Source of the DNA: an uncultured Chloroflexota bacterium
GTDB taxonomy: Bacteria; Chloroflexota; Dehalococcoidia; Lucifugimonadales; CAJWER01
Reading direction: 5' to 3'
Assembly (NCBI GenBank): GCA_913030785.1
Contig: CAJWER010000029.1
Coordinates: 1 to 18,286 of the forward strand
Length of the DNA: 18,286 nucleotides
Each line of letters starts with the position of its first letter. Position 1 is the first letter of the stretch. The position numbers were made by a program, and so were the translations under genes. The notes under the pieces were generated by a model. That model did not search any database and was not told the origin of the DNA. It saw only the letters and a list, made by a program, of their open reading frames with translations. Below, piece after piece: positions 6,573 through 14,402 of the stretch.

Positions 6573-6863
6573 ATGGAAAACGCCCCAAACATGGCTCGAT
6601 TTCAACTCGATATGCCGGGAATGCCTCCGCTTCGCCGCCTCCGGGCCAACGCTAGTACCGCCAATCTAGGTCCTGGAACGCAGGTGAAGTATATCGGGGC
6701 CGTCGATGGCGGCCCTCGCTATGGGGCCACCGGGTTCGTGAAGCGCACCGGCTCCGGACGGGCCTACGTCGACATGGGCAGGTCGGGCCGGTGGCATATC
6801 CCGTTCTACCTACTGTTCGTCGCCCCTGGCTCTACATCGACGCTCACTTCTAGGGCCGCATAG
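6573..6863 (+). CDS. Small protein of unknown function (96 aa), upstream of ftsZ-like gene
   Basis: I do not recognise this protein. The frame is open from an ATG at 6549, but the ATG at 6573 is the better start because AGGAG (6562-6566) precedes it by 6 nt, whereas 6549 has no ribosome binding site. The first ~35 residues are Met/Pro/Arg-rich and probably unstructured. Residues about 36-80 (GPGTQVKYIGAVDGGP, then TGFVKRTGSGRAYVDMG, then WHIPFYLLF) look like a small SH3/KOW-like beta barrel with alternating hydrophobic and glycine turns. No transmembrane segment or signal peptide is seen. It lies 50 bp before the FtsZ-like gene on the same strand under a shared promoter, so it may act with it, but that is only context. 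Confidence 0.72.
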   Translation: MENAPNMARFQLDMPGMPPLRRLRANASTANLGPGTQVKYIGAVDGGPRYGATGFVKRTGSGRAYVDMGRSGRWHIPFYLLFVAPGSTSTLTSRAA

Positions 6864-6913
6864 GGCCTCAGACTCCCGCTCCTAGTATTCACCCACTCTC
6901 AAGGAGACTTGCA

Positions 6914-7966
6914 TTGAACAACAACGCTGCACCCGTGCGCATTCGTGTAATTGGAGTCGGAGGCGCAGGAGGGAATGCGATTTACCGGATTGCTGCACGG
7001 AATCTTCTTGGACTGGAATTGCTCGCCCTGAACACCGACGTGCAAGCCCTGGGACGCATGCCTGCGGTCCACACCTTCGCGATTGGCCCCTCTACAACCA
7101 GGGGAATGGGCTCAGGCGGAGATCCGACCGTGGGTCGCAAGGCAATTCGTGAGAGCCTTGAGCAGGTCGGACAGCTAGTCAAGGACGCCGATCTGGTCTT
7201 CATCGCCGCCGGGATGGGCGGGGGTACCGGCACTGGCGCTGCCCCGTTGGTCGCCGACCTGGCACGCAAGAGCGGTGCTCTCACTGTTGGCGTGGTCACA
7301 AGCCCGTTTACATTCGAGGGCAAAGGGCGCACTGAATTGGCGAGAGAAGGACTCCGTGCGTTGAGTCAAAAGGTCGATACAATCATTACGGTCGACAACA
7401 ATCGCCTGCTATCGTCTCTTGAGGGGGAGCCTTCATTAGACGCGGCCTTTCGGATGGCAGATGAGGTGCTGAGGCAGGGGGTCGAGGGGATAGCTGAGAT
7501 CGTCTCCGTGCCAGGGCTGATCAACGTCGATTTTGCCGACGTTCGGTCTCTGATGGCAGGTGGCGGTCCAACGTTCATGGCCATCGGTGAGGGCAAAGGC
7601 AAGTCCGCCGCTGACGATGCTATCGAGTCCGCGCTCTCCAACCCGCTGTTCGACACTCCCCTACACGGTTGCAGCGGACTATTGCTCAACGTGAAGGGTG
7701 GTAAGGATCTGACGCTTGCTCAGGTGCATAGGATCGCGGGTGTGGTCAGGGATGCATCTCACTCCGACGCAGAGGTACTGCTAGGGGTGGTCAACGACAA
7801 GCGTTGGAAGAAGCGGGTGACAGTGACACTGGTGGCGACGGGCATCCGTCCTGACGAGGCGCGCCCAGAGGAATCGGACGCCCTGAGCCTCGAAGCGATA
7901 CTGGCGGGGCCCGGCTCAAACGGTCACTCGCTTCAGTCGGAACTTGCTACGCGGAAGTTATTTTAG
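6914..7966 (+). CDS. ftsZ: FtsZ-family tubulin-like GTPase (stand-alone copy)
   Basis: This 350-residue protein carries the full FtsZ GTPase core. GVGGAGGNA is at residues 14-22, the tubulin signature GGGTGTG at 102-108, and the T7 synergy loop NVDFAD at 204-209 with both acidic catalytic residues. It should therefore bind GTP, polymerise and hydrolyse GTP. The start is TTG at 6914, with AAGGAG (6901-6906) 7 nt upstream. After the core (about residue 316) there is only a short tail ending in ATRKLF. It does not resemble the usual DIPxFLR-type peptide that binds FtsA and SepF. No ftsA, ftsQ or mur genes flank it. It could be the cell's main FtsZ or a second paralogue; the lack of division neighbours and the unusual tail favour a paralogue, but not decisively. 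Confidence 0.9.
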   Translation: MNNNAAPVRIRVIGVGGAGGNAIYRIAARNLLGLELLALNTDVQALGRMPAVHTFAIGPSTTRGMGSGGDPTVGRKAIRESLEQVGQLVKDADLVFIAAGMGGGTGTGAAPLVADLARKSGALTVGVVTSPFTFEGKGRTELAREGLRALSQKVDTIITVDNNRLLSSLEGEPSLDAAFRMADEVLRQGVEGIAEIVSVPGLINVDFADVRSLMAGGGPTFMAIGEGKGKSAADDAIESALSNPLFDTPLHGCSGLLLNVKGGKDLTLAQVHRIAGVVRDASHSDAEVLLGVVNDKRWKKRVTVTLVATGIRPDEARPEESDALSLEAILAGPGSNGHSLQSELATRKLF

Positions 7967-7980
7967 TGAGCCACGTCCGC

Positions 7981-8859
7981 CTAACCTAAGAAACCGTTTT
8001 GTGCCTGCTCCGTTATGACCTTGGCCACCAGTTCAGGACGCTGAATCGGCACGTCGTGGACGCTGTCTTCCAGCCACACCGTTCTGCTCACAGGCAGCAG
8101 GCGGCTGGCGCGCTCGACTGCCTTCTCACGGCCGAATCGCCGCTCCGCCACAGCCTCGTCGCCGTCCTGTCGCGCTGGCATCAGCAGAACCGGACAATTG
8201 ACCAGGCCCATGCTCCGAGAGGGCTTGTGGTCCCACATCGCCTCAATGATCCGCATGTGGTTTTCACGCGTGAGTTTTGGGCGTATGGTGCCATCGTCGA
8301 CGACGTCGAAGTTGGCCTGCAGGAAGTCTGCTATCTCGGAGGCCGTTCCCCGTCCGTTGGGCAGGTAATCCTTTGCCATGTCAAGCAGCTGTTCCATCGT
8401 GAGGTGGGTCATATCCGGTGGGGCAAGGTCCACTCTTGCCTTCTCAAGAGACATCTCGGGTATGGCGGACAGTTCGATCAGTCCGCCGTCCACCAGGCAC
8501 AATGCCCGTGGCACCGAGGGGTGACGAGTCGCTAGCTCGAGAGCGACGTTGCCTCCCCAGGAGTGCCCCACGATTAGGGGCCGCTCGACGCCGATAACTT
8601 GCAGAAAGCCCAGCAGATCGTCGGCTATGGTGGCAAAATCATATCCGCTGTCGGGCTTGTCGGTGCTGCCATGGCCCCTCTGATCCAGGGCCAGGACTGT
8701 GAAATTGCGAGTCAGGAGTGGTGCTGCGAGGTCCCAAAAGCGGCAATTTGACGCAAGGCCGTGTAGCAGCACTACCAGGTCTCCGGACCCGCCCCAATCA
8801 CGATAGTGCATGCGAAGGTCGTTAACGACGACGTGATTGTCGGTTGGGTGTTGGTTCAC
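7981..8859 (-). CDS. Alpha/beta hydrolase
   Basis: This 292-residue soluble hydrolase has the canonical fold landmarks: the oxyanion motif HG at 33-34, RGHG around 61-64, the nucleophile elbow GHSWGG with Ser100, and a catalytic His268 near the C-terminus (SVHDVP). The acid is probably the Asp in PARQDG. These features fit the esterase/epoxide hydrolase/haloperoxidase-like group, and the substrate cannot be assigned. The start is GTG at 8857-8859, which overlaps the TGA of the PAC2 frame (8856-8858), so it is probably translationally coupled. It is the last gene of the leftward operon and converges with the FtsZ-like gene, with a 14-bp gap and no clear terminator. Confidence 0.9.
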   Translation of the reverse strand: MNQHPTDNHVVVNDLRMHYRDWGGSGDLVVLLHGLASNCRFWDLAAPLLTRNFTVLALDQRGHGSTDKPDSGYDFATIADDLLGFLQVIGVERPLIVGHSWGGNVALELATRHPSVPRALCLVDGGLIELSAIPEMSLEKARVDLAPPDMTHLTMEQLLDMAKDYLPNGRGTASEIADFLQANFDVVDDGTIRPKLTRENHMRIIEAMWDHKPSRSMGLVNCPVLLMPARQDGDEAVAERRFGREKAVERASRLLPVSRTVWLEDSVHDVPIQRPELVAKVITEQAQNGFLG

Positions 8860-9827
8860 TGACGTAGTCCGAGACGGCTGTGAGTCGCCACCCTGGATTC
8901 CAACATTGTCTGATCAATCCGTTGGTTAGTAGGTGTCATTCTTGGGCATCGAGGGGGTTCCTGACTCCGCAGATATTCTTCGATCTCGGCAATCATCGCT
9001 TTACCACTTGGCATTTCTTCAGATTCCAGGCTTGCGACATCATATCGCTGTTCTAGTTTTTTCACGTACACTTTGACGTCTGATTGCTTGGCGATAGCCT
9101 TGTTGACCTTGGACACATACCCCTCGGCTCACTCCTGGAACTCGGTCATTGGCACATCAAAGTCGCACAGGCTCTTGAGCCGTTCCAGCAGAGCGTAAGC
9201 CACCTTCAGCTTGGGTGTAGTGTTTACGTAGTGCGGGCTGTGGCCCCAGATGCTCGCCTGGGCAAGTCCACTCTTGGTGCAGGCGTCCATGACCGCCGTG
9301 TGGATGCCCGTCGGACCCTGGTATCCAGAGTTTCGGACGCCTAGCCACTGGACTTTTTGCTCCAACTCAGGAGAGCTGGCACGACCAGTGAGGAGAGTGT
9401 CTCGAGTATTGGGCACCGCGTCTAGTAGCGCTCCGAGGGACACCACGAGCTGAACTCCACTCTGTTCCGCAACGCCAATCATCAATATCGAGAACGCTCG
9501 TCATTTCAGGTTCGGCCCGGTGTCAACAAAAAGTAGCAAGTTGCGGGACGGATCGTCGTCAGTGTAGTAGTAGAATTCGTTGGCAGACCAACGGATGACC
9601 CGCTCGCCCTCTTCATTGATAAGTGTCTCGGGTCGAACCGAGGTGAAGTCAAAGAATTCTTCCGGATCGATTTCCGCGAACGTGGTCCCAGGCAGATTAT
9701 CAACCAGGTGGCGCACGGCGCCCGTCGCTGAGTCCGAGGCATAAGACCAGCCGGCGAACGCCACGATCATCGTCGGGAGCTCTTGCGAAGGCTGTTCGTG
9801 GACGATCAGATCGTCGATACCGAGCAC
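8856..9827 (-). pseudogene. PAC2-family (proteasome assembly chaperone-like) gene with two in-frame TGA codons
   Basis: One continuous - strand frame encodes a PAC2-family protein interrupted by TGA at 9501-9503 (codon 109 from the GTG at 9827) and at 9129-9131 (codon 233). Family landmarks in order are IVAFAGWSYASDSATGAV, LLLFVDTGPNLK then the TGA then RAF, VSLGALLDAVPNTR, ASIWGHSPHYV, TEFQE then the TGA then AEGYV, YVKKLEQRYD, and PSGKAMIAEIEEYL. Both TGAs fall where the family usually has Trp (NLRW-RAF; the Trp before E..V near the C-terminal coiled region). Elsewhere the gene uses TGG for Trp. There is no frameshift. The start is uncertain: GTG at 9827 lacks a strong ribosome binding site. 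The last ~34 residues after the coiled region look like run-on past a lost stop. PAC2 proteins in bacteria have no settled function. Confidence 0.8.
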
Positions 9828-9918
9828 CTCAAAACGTAAATGGAATTCGGGGACACCGATCGTCAGTCTGTTAAGTCTACCAACCCGGCGCCTGTTCCCT
9901 ATGGTCGCCGGGCTGAAA

Positions 9919-11277
9919 CTACCGTTCGGCGAGCATGTCATAGGCCAGGGATACCATTGCCCTGGTACCGCTGACCAGGCTCCGGATGCCAATCGATTCG
10001 TCGGTGCCATGGATCTTCTCTTCGAGGGGGTCGTCATCGGGGTGTCTGCCCGAAAATCCGTATGTATCGATGCCAAGCTGGCGTGTAAACCGTGAATCGG
10101 TGAACCCCGTCGACACCCCCGGCACCCACCGGATATCGTCGCGCCCGAGCGCCATCGACATCGCATTCTTGATGCGATCCACGAACCCGGTCTCGAACGG
10201 GGAGGAATTGGCCACAGCCATGAAATCAAGGTTTAGTTCAGTATCCGGTACCCCTTCCATGATGCCTGCCAATTGCTCTCTTATGTACGTTTCATCCTGG
10301 TGCGGAAGCGAGCGAATGTCACAGGTCAGGCCAATTGATTCGGGCACGCTATTGGACTTTACGCCGCCTTGCACCATCGTCGGCGTGACGGTCATCCGAG
10401 ACAGGGCTCTGAGCACGGATGCCAGATCAGGGTTGTCCGGCTCCACCTCCACGAGGATGTCCTCGATATTGTCGGGAGACGGCTTGTGCTCGATGGCGAA
10501 GGTGGACAGGTGCTGGAACATCTCCAGAGAAGTGTCCCGGTCTGGTTCATATGCACCAATACGGCGAATTAGCTCGGCAAGACGGTAGGAGGCGTTGGTG
10601 CCCTGCCAGGGCACGGAGGCGTGGGCGCTGGTCCCCTTCACCGTGAACTCAGCCTGCAGACGACCCTTCTCGCCGACGCCAAGGACATACGCCAGTCCAC
10701 CAGCGGCTGCCATCGGCGTGCCACCACCCTCGTTAACGGCGTAGGGTGCTTTGATTTTTTCCGGGTGGTGCTCGGCGAGCCATCCGAAGCCATACCTGCC
10801 GCCGTGCTCCTCGTCCGCGCCGGAGGCCAACACGAGTGATTTGTGCAGGCGCACGCCGTTGCGACGGAGGATTCGCATGGCCATCAGCTGCGCCGTCAGC
10901 AGCGCCTTGCAGTCTGAGGAGCCTCTGCCGTATATCCGTCCACCGGAGATCGTCGCCGCAAATGGAGGAAATTTCCATTTGCTCTCATCCTCGACCGGAA
11001 CCACATCGGTATGGGACATGAACATGAGACCAGCTTCGCCGGAGGAGCCCTCGAGTCTGGCTATCAGGTTGCCGCGCCCTGGCACGCGCTCTAGGATCTC
11101 GCTCTGTATGCAATCTTCGGCAAGCCAGTCTCGCGCCAACTCGCATACGGGCGTCTCGTTGCCTGTGGGCATGAGGCCCGAATTGACGGAAGGTATACGG
11201 ACCAGAGCTTGCTCCAATTCCAGTATCTCATCCCGAGCGGAGTCAGTCTGATCCAGCAGGTCGTCTATGAGTGCCAC
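9919..11277 (-). CDS. M20-family metallopeptidase/deacylase (ArgE/DapE/CPG2-like)
   Basis: This 452-residue enzyme shows the M20 di-zinc site in order. His89 and Asp91 are in SHTDVVP, Asp122 in GRGSSDCK, the catalytic base and ligand pair Glu156/Glu157 in DEEHGG, then NEGGG, and a C-terminal metal His in EEKIHGTDE. The dimerisation domain contains the conserved HASVP. Such enzymes cleave N-acyl amino acids or dipeptides in the cytoplasm. Motifs fit the ArgE/DapE/carboxypeptidase G2 branch, but the substrate is not determined. The start is GTG at 11275-11277, with AGAGGT (11282-11287) as ribosome binding site. It follows the Nudix gene across a 105-bp GC-rich hairpin region and precedes the PAC2 gene by 91 bp. 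Confidence 0.92.
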   Translation of the reverse strand: MALIDDLLDQTDSARDEILELEQALVRIPSVNSGLMPTGNETPVCELARDWLAEDCIQSEILERVPGRGNLIARLEGSSGEAGLMFMSHTDVVPVEDESKWKFPPFAATISGGRIYGRGSSDCKALLTAQLMAMRILRRNGVRLHKSLVLASGADEEHGGRYGFGWLAEHHPEKIKAPYAVNEGGGTPMAAAGGLAYVLGVGEKGRLQAEFTVKGTSAHASVPWQGTNASYRLAELIRRIGAYEPDRDTSLEMFQHLSTFAIEHKPSPDNIEDILVEVEPDNPDLASVLRALSRMTVTPTMVQGGVKSNSVPESIGLTCDIRSLPHQDETYIREQLAGIMEGVPDTELNLDFMAVANSSPFETGFVDRIKNAMSMALGRDDIRWVPGVSTGFTDSRFTRQLGIDTYGFSGRHPDDDPLEEKIHGTDESIGIRSLVSGTRAMVSLAYDMLAER

Positions 11278-11311
11278 GGCTACCTCTGTTTGGTGTCGTC
11301 GGGGACTGTGT

Positions 11312-11368
11312 CACCCTCACACACCCCGCCCTGCGGCGGGCTCAGAACGGGCGACGGGGCTATGCCCC
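11312..11368 (-). repeat. GC-rich palindromic element in the Nudix-M20 gap
   Basis: The 105-bp gap holds two perfect hairpins, CCCGCC-CTGC-GGCGGG (11325-11340) and GGGGC-TAT-GCCCC (11356-11368). It also holds an 18-bp core, CACCCTCACACACCCCGC (11312-11329), which recurs with 16 of 18 identities at 18256-18273. No T-run follows on either strand, so it is not a standard terminator. It may be a dispersed intergenic repeat or may attenuate transcription into the M20 gene. Confidence 0.5.
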
Positions 11369-11382
11369 TCCGCACACGTTCT

Positions 11383-11901
11383 TCAGCAGGCCATCAGCAG
11401 CGCGGCGATCGTCTTGGAATCACGTATCTCGCCCGCCTCGATCATCTCGCGTATTCGTGATACCGGAACGCGCACAACTGTGATGTCCTCATCCTCGTCA
11501 GATTCGAGCCTGCTTGGCTCAAGACCGGTCGCAACAAATGCATACATCAACTCGTCACTGAATCCAGGAGCGGTCCAGAAGCTCCCGAGGGAGCGCATTT
11601 CCCGGGCTCGATAGCCGATCTCCTCCTGCAACTCACGATCTGCGCACTGCTCGGGGGTTTCCGACACTTCGATGATGCCCGCCGGCACCTCGAGCAGCTG
11701 TTCGCCAACTGGATATCGGAACTGGCTGACGAGAATCACTTCCCCGTTGTCGTCAAACGGAACGATCGCAACAGCTGGGCGGTGTTCGACGACTTCACGT
11801 ACCGCCTTAACGCCGTTGGGCAGTGAAACGGCGTCGACCCTGACGGTAACGATCTTGCCTTCGAACACGGTCTCGGTGGACAGACGGGTTTCGGTATTCA
11901 T
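11383..11901 (-). CDS. Nudix hydrolase, ADP-ribose pyrophosphatase type
   Basis: This 172-residue protein has a perfect Nudix box, G-x5-E-x7-REU-xEE-xGU, at residues 75-97 (starts GIIEVSE, ends RELQEEIGY). The box chelates Mg2+ for diphosphate cleavage. The VPAG just before it and APGFSDE just after it match the ADP-ribose pyrophosphatase (NudF/YqkG-like) subfamily, which splits ADP-ribose to AMP and ribose-5-phosphate. It starts 12 bp after the NAD kinase stop, with no strong ribosome binding site, so coupling is likely. The pairing of NAD kinase with an ADP-ribose scavenger suggests a shared role in nicotinamide nucleotide balance, which is inference. Other nucleoside-diphosphate sugars remain possible substrates. 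Confidence 0.92.
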   Translation of the reverse strand: MNTETRLSTETVFEGKIVTVRVDAVSLPNGVKAVREVVEHRPAVAIVPFDDNGEVILVSQFRYPVGEQLLEVPAGIIEVSETPEQCADRELQEEIGYRAREMRSLGSFWTAPGFSDELMYAFVATGLEPSRLESDEDEDITVVRVPVSRIREMIEAGEIRDSKTIAALLMAC

Positions 11902-11913
11902 TCTGTAGCCGCT

Positions 11914-12783
11914 TTACTGGCCCGGTGGTGGCGGCACCTGCCGCCCACTCACCCCGAGTCGCTGGGCAAGACTCCCGTAGAACGCCTCTGGGGGCTCACG
12001 CCTGAGGAATTTCGCCGTGTAGGGACTCTTGCGAACCTGTACTATGTCGTCCGGGTTAACGATGGTGTCTGTGAACCCATCGGCGCTGAGCACGGCTGTG
12101 TGGCCGCCGTCAACCTTCAACTCGATTATCGATTTTTCGGACACAACTATGCCGGTCTGGAAGCTCATGTGGGCTGCCACGGGCTGAATCAGCATTTCCC
12201 GGGCCTCGGGGTGAAGGATCGTTCCACCAGCCGAAAGGGCGTAACCGGTGCTCCCGGTTGCCGTAGCCGCGATCAATCCATCCGCCCTGTAGGTCGTAAG
12301 CAGTACGCCGTCAATTCTGGTGTCGATATCAAGCAGCCTGGCGACCCTGCCACGCGTGAGCACAACGTCGTTCAGCGCGTGGACTACGACCCGCGGCTCT
12401 CGGCTGCCGGCGGTAACCACCGATGCCTGCAGCATCATCCGTCTCTCGATTCGCGGTGTGTCGTCCAGATATCCGCTCAAGGAGCTTTCCGCTTCGTCCA
12501 TCGACAGCTCCGTCATGAACCCCACACGGCCCAGGTTTATGCCGAGTATAGGCACATCGTAGGGGGCAACTACACGCGCGGCGCGAAGGATGGTCCCATC
12601 GCCACCGGCGGTTATCAGTACGCGGGTGCGCACGAGCGTTTCCTCGGTCACGCCAAGCTCCTCTGTCGAGGCTACCCACGACGTATTACGAAGTTTGAGT
12701 GCGTCTAGGAGGCGCTCCACAACTTCGGAGGCCTTGGGCACGTTGGGGTTGTAGGCGAATCCGACCAAGTCTTTAGTGTTCAT
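11914..12783 (-). CDS. nadK: NAD kinase (ATP/polyphosphate-dependent)
   Basis: This 289-residue cytoplasmic enzyme phosphorylates NAD+ to NADP+. Visible motifs are GGDGT at 60-64 (phosphate donor and active-site Asp), GINLGRVGFM (about 81-90), LNDVVL (137-142, family usually NE) and the late block ATATGSTGYALSAGG. The substitution of Asp for Glu in the NE motif is conservative. The frame is open to 12834, but I choose the ATG at 12783. A promoter at 12839-12868 predicts a transcript start near 12831, and the residues before MNTKD show no family similarity. The Shine-Dalgarno before 12783 is weak. It heads a leftward operon with Nudix, M20, PAC2 and hydrolase genes. Confidence 0.93.
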   Translation of the reverse strand: MNTKDLVGFAYNPNVPKASEVVERLLDALKLRNTSWVASTEELGVTEETLVRTRVLITAGGDGTILRAARVVAPYDVPILGINLGRVGFMTELSMDEAESSLSGYLDDTPRIERRMMLQASVVTAGSREPRVVVHALNDVVLTRGRVARLLDIDTRIDGVLLTTYRADGLIAATATGSTGYALSAGGTILHPEAREMLIQPVAAHMSFQTGIVVSEKSIIELKVDGGHTAVLSADGFTDTIVNPDDIVQVRKSPYTAKFLRREPPEAFYGSLAQRLGVSGRQVPPPPGQ

Positions 12784-12838
12784 ATCAGTGGCTGTCACCG
12801 GCATTGTGATTGGACAAGTCGCGCCGCAGGGCATCGAA

Positions 12839-12868
12839 AGTGTAGCAGCGACGTTGAATCACGGTCAA
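12839..12868 (-). promoter_or_regulatory. Promoter of the nadK operon
   Basis: On the - strand TTGACC (12863-12868) and TACACT (12839-12844) are separated by 18 nt. The predicted transcript start is near 12831, about 48 nt before the ATG at 12783. It sits just after the nuoN stop (12896), so nadK would be transcribed independently of the nuo genes, although read-through is possible since no terminator is visible. Confidence 0.5.
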
Positions 12869-12895
12869 CGAGGCTATCGTGGGACCGTTTCCCGC

Positions 12896-14395
12896 CTAGA
12901 ACAAGATCTCCGCGGCGTTACGGGCGAACTCCATGAGCGGTCGGGGGTACAGGCCGAGAATCAGTACGCCCAAGATGGTGGCGAACATGGCCAGGCGAAC
13001 CGCGAGGCCGGACGACACTGGTTCATCGGATATCGGTTCAGACAGGTACATTACCTTGATGACTCGGACATAGTAGTAGGCGGACAGGACGCTGTTGATC
13101 CCGCCTACCACGGCCAGCCAGGCCAGATCGCTGTTCACGGCCGATCCGAATATATATATCTTGGCCATGAACCCGACGGTTGGCGGGACGCCGGTCAACG
13201 ACACCATGGCGAATGCAAGCACAGCTGCCGGGAACGGCGCCCTCCGACCCATACCTGCGTAGTCTTGAATCCTGTCGCTTTCGATGCGATTGGATATGGC
13301 GATCACGGCGGAGAAGGCCGCAAGGTTCATCAGGGCATAGCCGCCCAGATAGAAAAGCACGCCCGACGGGCCAAAGGCGGGCTGGTCCGACGCCGTGCGA
13401 GAGGCAGCTGCGGCAATGCCCACCATGATGTATCCAGCATGCGCGACCGTGCTATATGCGAGCATCCGCTTGATATTGGTCTGGGGAATGGCAACCAGGT
13501 TGCCGATCGACATGGACAGCGCCGCGAGGATCGCGAAGAGTGCGCTCCACTCGATACTGAGGGCATCCAGAGGAAAGGCTTCGTAGAACACCCGCAGTAC
13601 CACCGCGAATCCCGCAGCCTTGCTGGCCACGGACAGGAAAGCCGTCACCGGGGTTGGCGCGCCTTCATAGACATCTGGAACCCACATCTGGAACGGAAAT
13701 GCGGTGATTTTGAACCCAAATCCAGCGATGATCAGAATACTTCCGAGCGCAAGGGCGTAGGCCCCGAACGGCTCCTCGCCACTCAGGGGTATTTCCGCGA
13801 TCCGTGTTGCGATCTCGCTGAGTACCGTGGTGCCTGTGAAGCCGTACACCAGCACCATGCCGTACAAGAGCAGCGCGGAACTGACTCCGCTCAGGACCAG
13901 GAATTTCAGCCCGGATTCGGAGGACCTGCCGTCTCGGAGGAACGCAGCCAGTGCGGCGATCGGCAGGGCTGTCAGCTCGAGGGCAATGTAGAGCGTGATG
14001 AGCTCTGTAGTGGAGGAGAGCAACATCATGCCCGACAGAGCAAACAGGATGAGAGCGTAGTATTCGCCCTGGAATTGCGGGAGTCTGCGCACATAGTCGG
14101 AGGAGATCAGCAGGACGATAGCCGTCATTGCCAGCAGCAAAAACTTGAAGTATAGGCTGAATTTGTCGACTACCAGGGTGGTAGCCAGGATGCCGTCGTT
14201 CTCGACCGACGCCGCACCATCCAGCCCGGAGAACCACAGGGAGAGGCTCAGGCCCAACGGCACAGCCAGCCCAACGATCGCGACTGCGGCAAGGTATCCT
14301 TTTTTTATTACAACCAGGTCGAGAAGCAGCACGATAACAGCGAGAGCTGCGACGCTGATTTCCGGGGAGAGCAGGTATATGTCGTGGCTAGTCAT
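12896..14395 (-). CDS. nuoN: NADH-quinone oxidoreductase subunit N
   Basis: This 499-residue protein has about 14 predicted transmembrane helices and is one of the three antiporter-like proton channels of complex I. The essential Glu lies in ALELTAL (about residues 129-135), and the channel Lys in GFKITAFPFQMWVPDVY with the following YEGAPTPVTAFLSVASK block, which is diagnostic for NuoN. It starts 7 bp after the nuoM stop, so it is the third gene of a nuoL-M-N unit. No strong ribosome binding site is seen, which suggests coupling. Its length matches the family. Confidence 0.95.
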   Translation of the reverse strand: MTSHDIYLLSPEISVAALAVIVLLLDLVVIKKGYLAAVAIVGLAVPLGLSLSLWFSGLDGAASVENDGILATTLVVDKFSLYFKFLLLAMTAIVLLISSDYVRRLPQFQGEYYALILFALSGMMLLSSTTELITLYIALELTALPIAALAAFLRDGRSSESGLKFLVLSGVSSALLLYGMVLVYGFTGTTVLSEIATRIAEIPLSGEEPFGAYALALGSILIIAGFGFKITAFPFQMWVPDVYEGAPTPVTAFLSVASKAAGFAVVLRVFYEAFPLDALSIEWSALFAILAALSMSIGNLVAIPQTNIKRMLAYSTVAHAGYIMVGIAAAASRTASDQPAFGPSGVLFYLGGYALMNLAAFSAVIAISNRIESDRIQDYAGMGRRAPFPAAVLAFAMVSLTGVPPTVGFMAKIYIFGSAVNSDLAWLAVVGGINSVLSAYYYVRVIKVMYLSEPISDEPVSSGLAVRLAMFATILGVLILGLYPRPLMEFARNAAEILF

Positions 14396-14402
14396 GATTG
14401 GC

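Noticed and set aside
9129..9485. Separate small genes for the PAC2 fragments
   Set aside because: All three pieces lie in one frame and together make a single continuous PAC2 domain.
8856..9827. Genome-wide reassignment of TGA to Trp
   Set aside because: TGA ends other intact genes here at the expected family length (acetamidase, transaldolase, Nudix), and Trp is otherwise TGG, so a global code change is not supported.
12784..12834. Longer NAD kinase with start at 12834
   Set aside because: The predicted transcript starts about at 12831, and the extra residues show no family similarity.
12776..14155. Long + strand open frame (459 codons) opposite nuoN and the nadK start
   Set aside because: It is antisense to a clear NuoN protein and is Gly/His/Gln/Arg-rich with no motifs, as expected for a codon-bias shadow.
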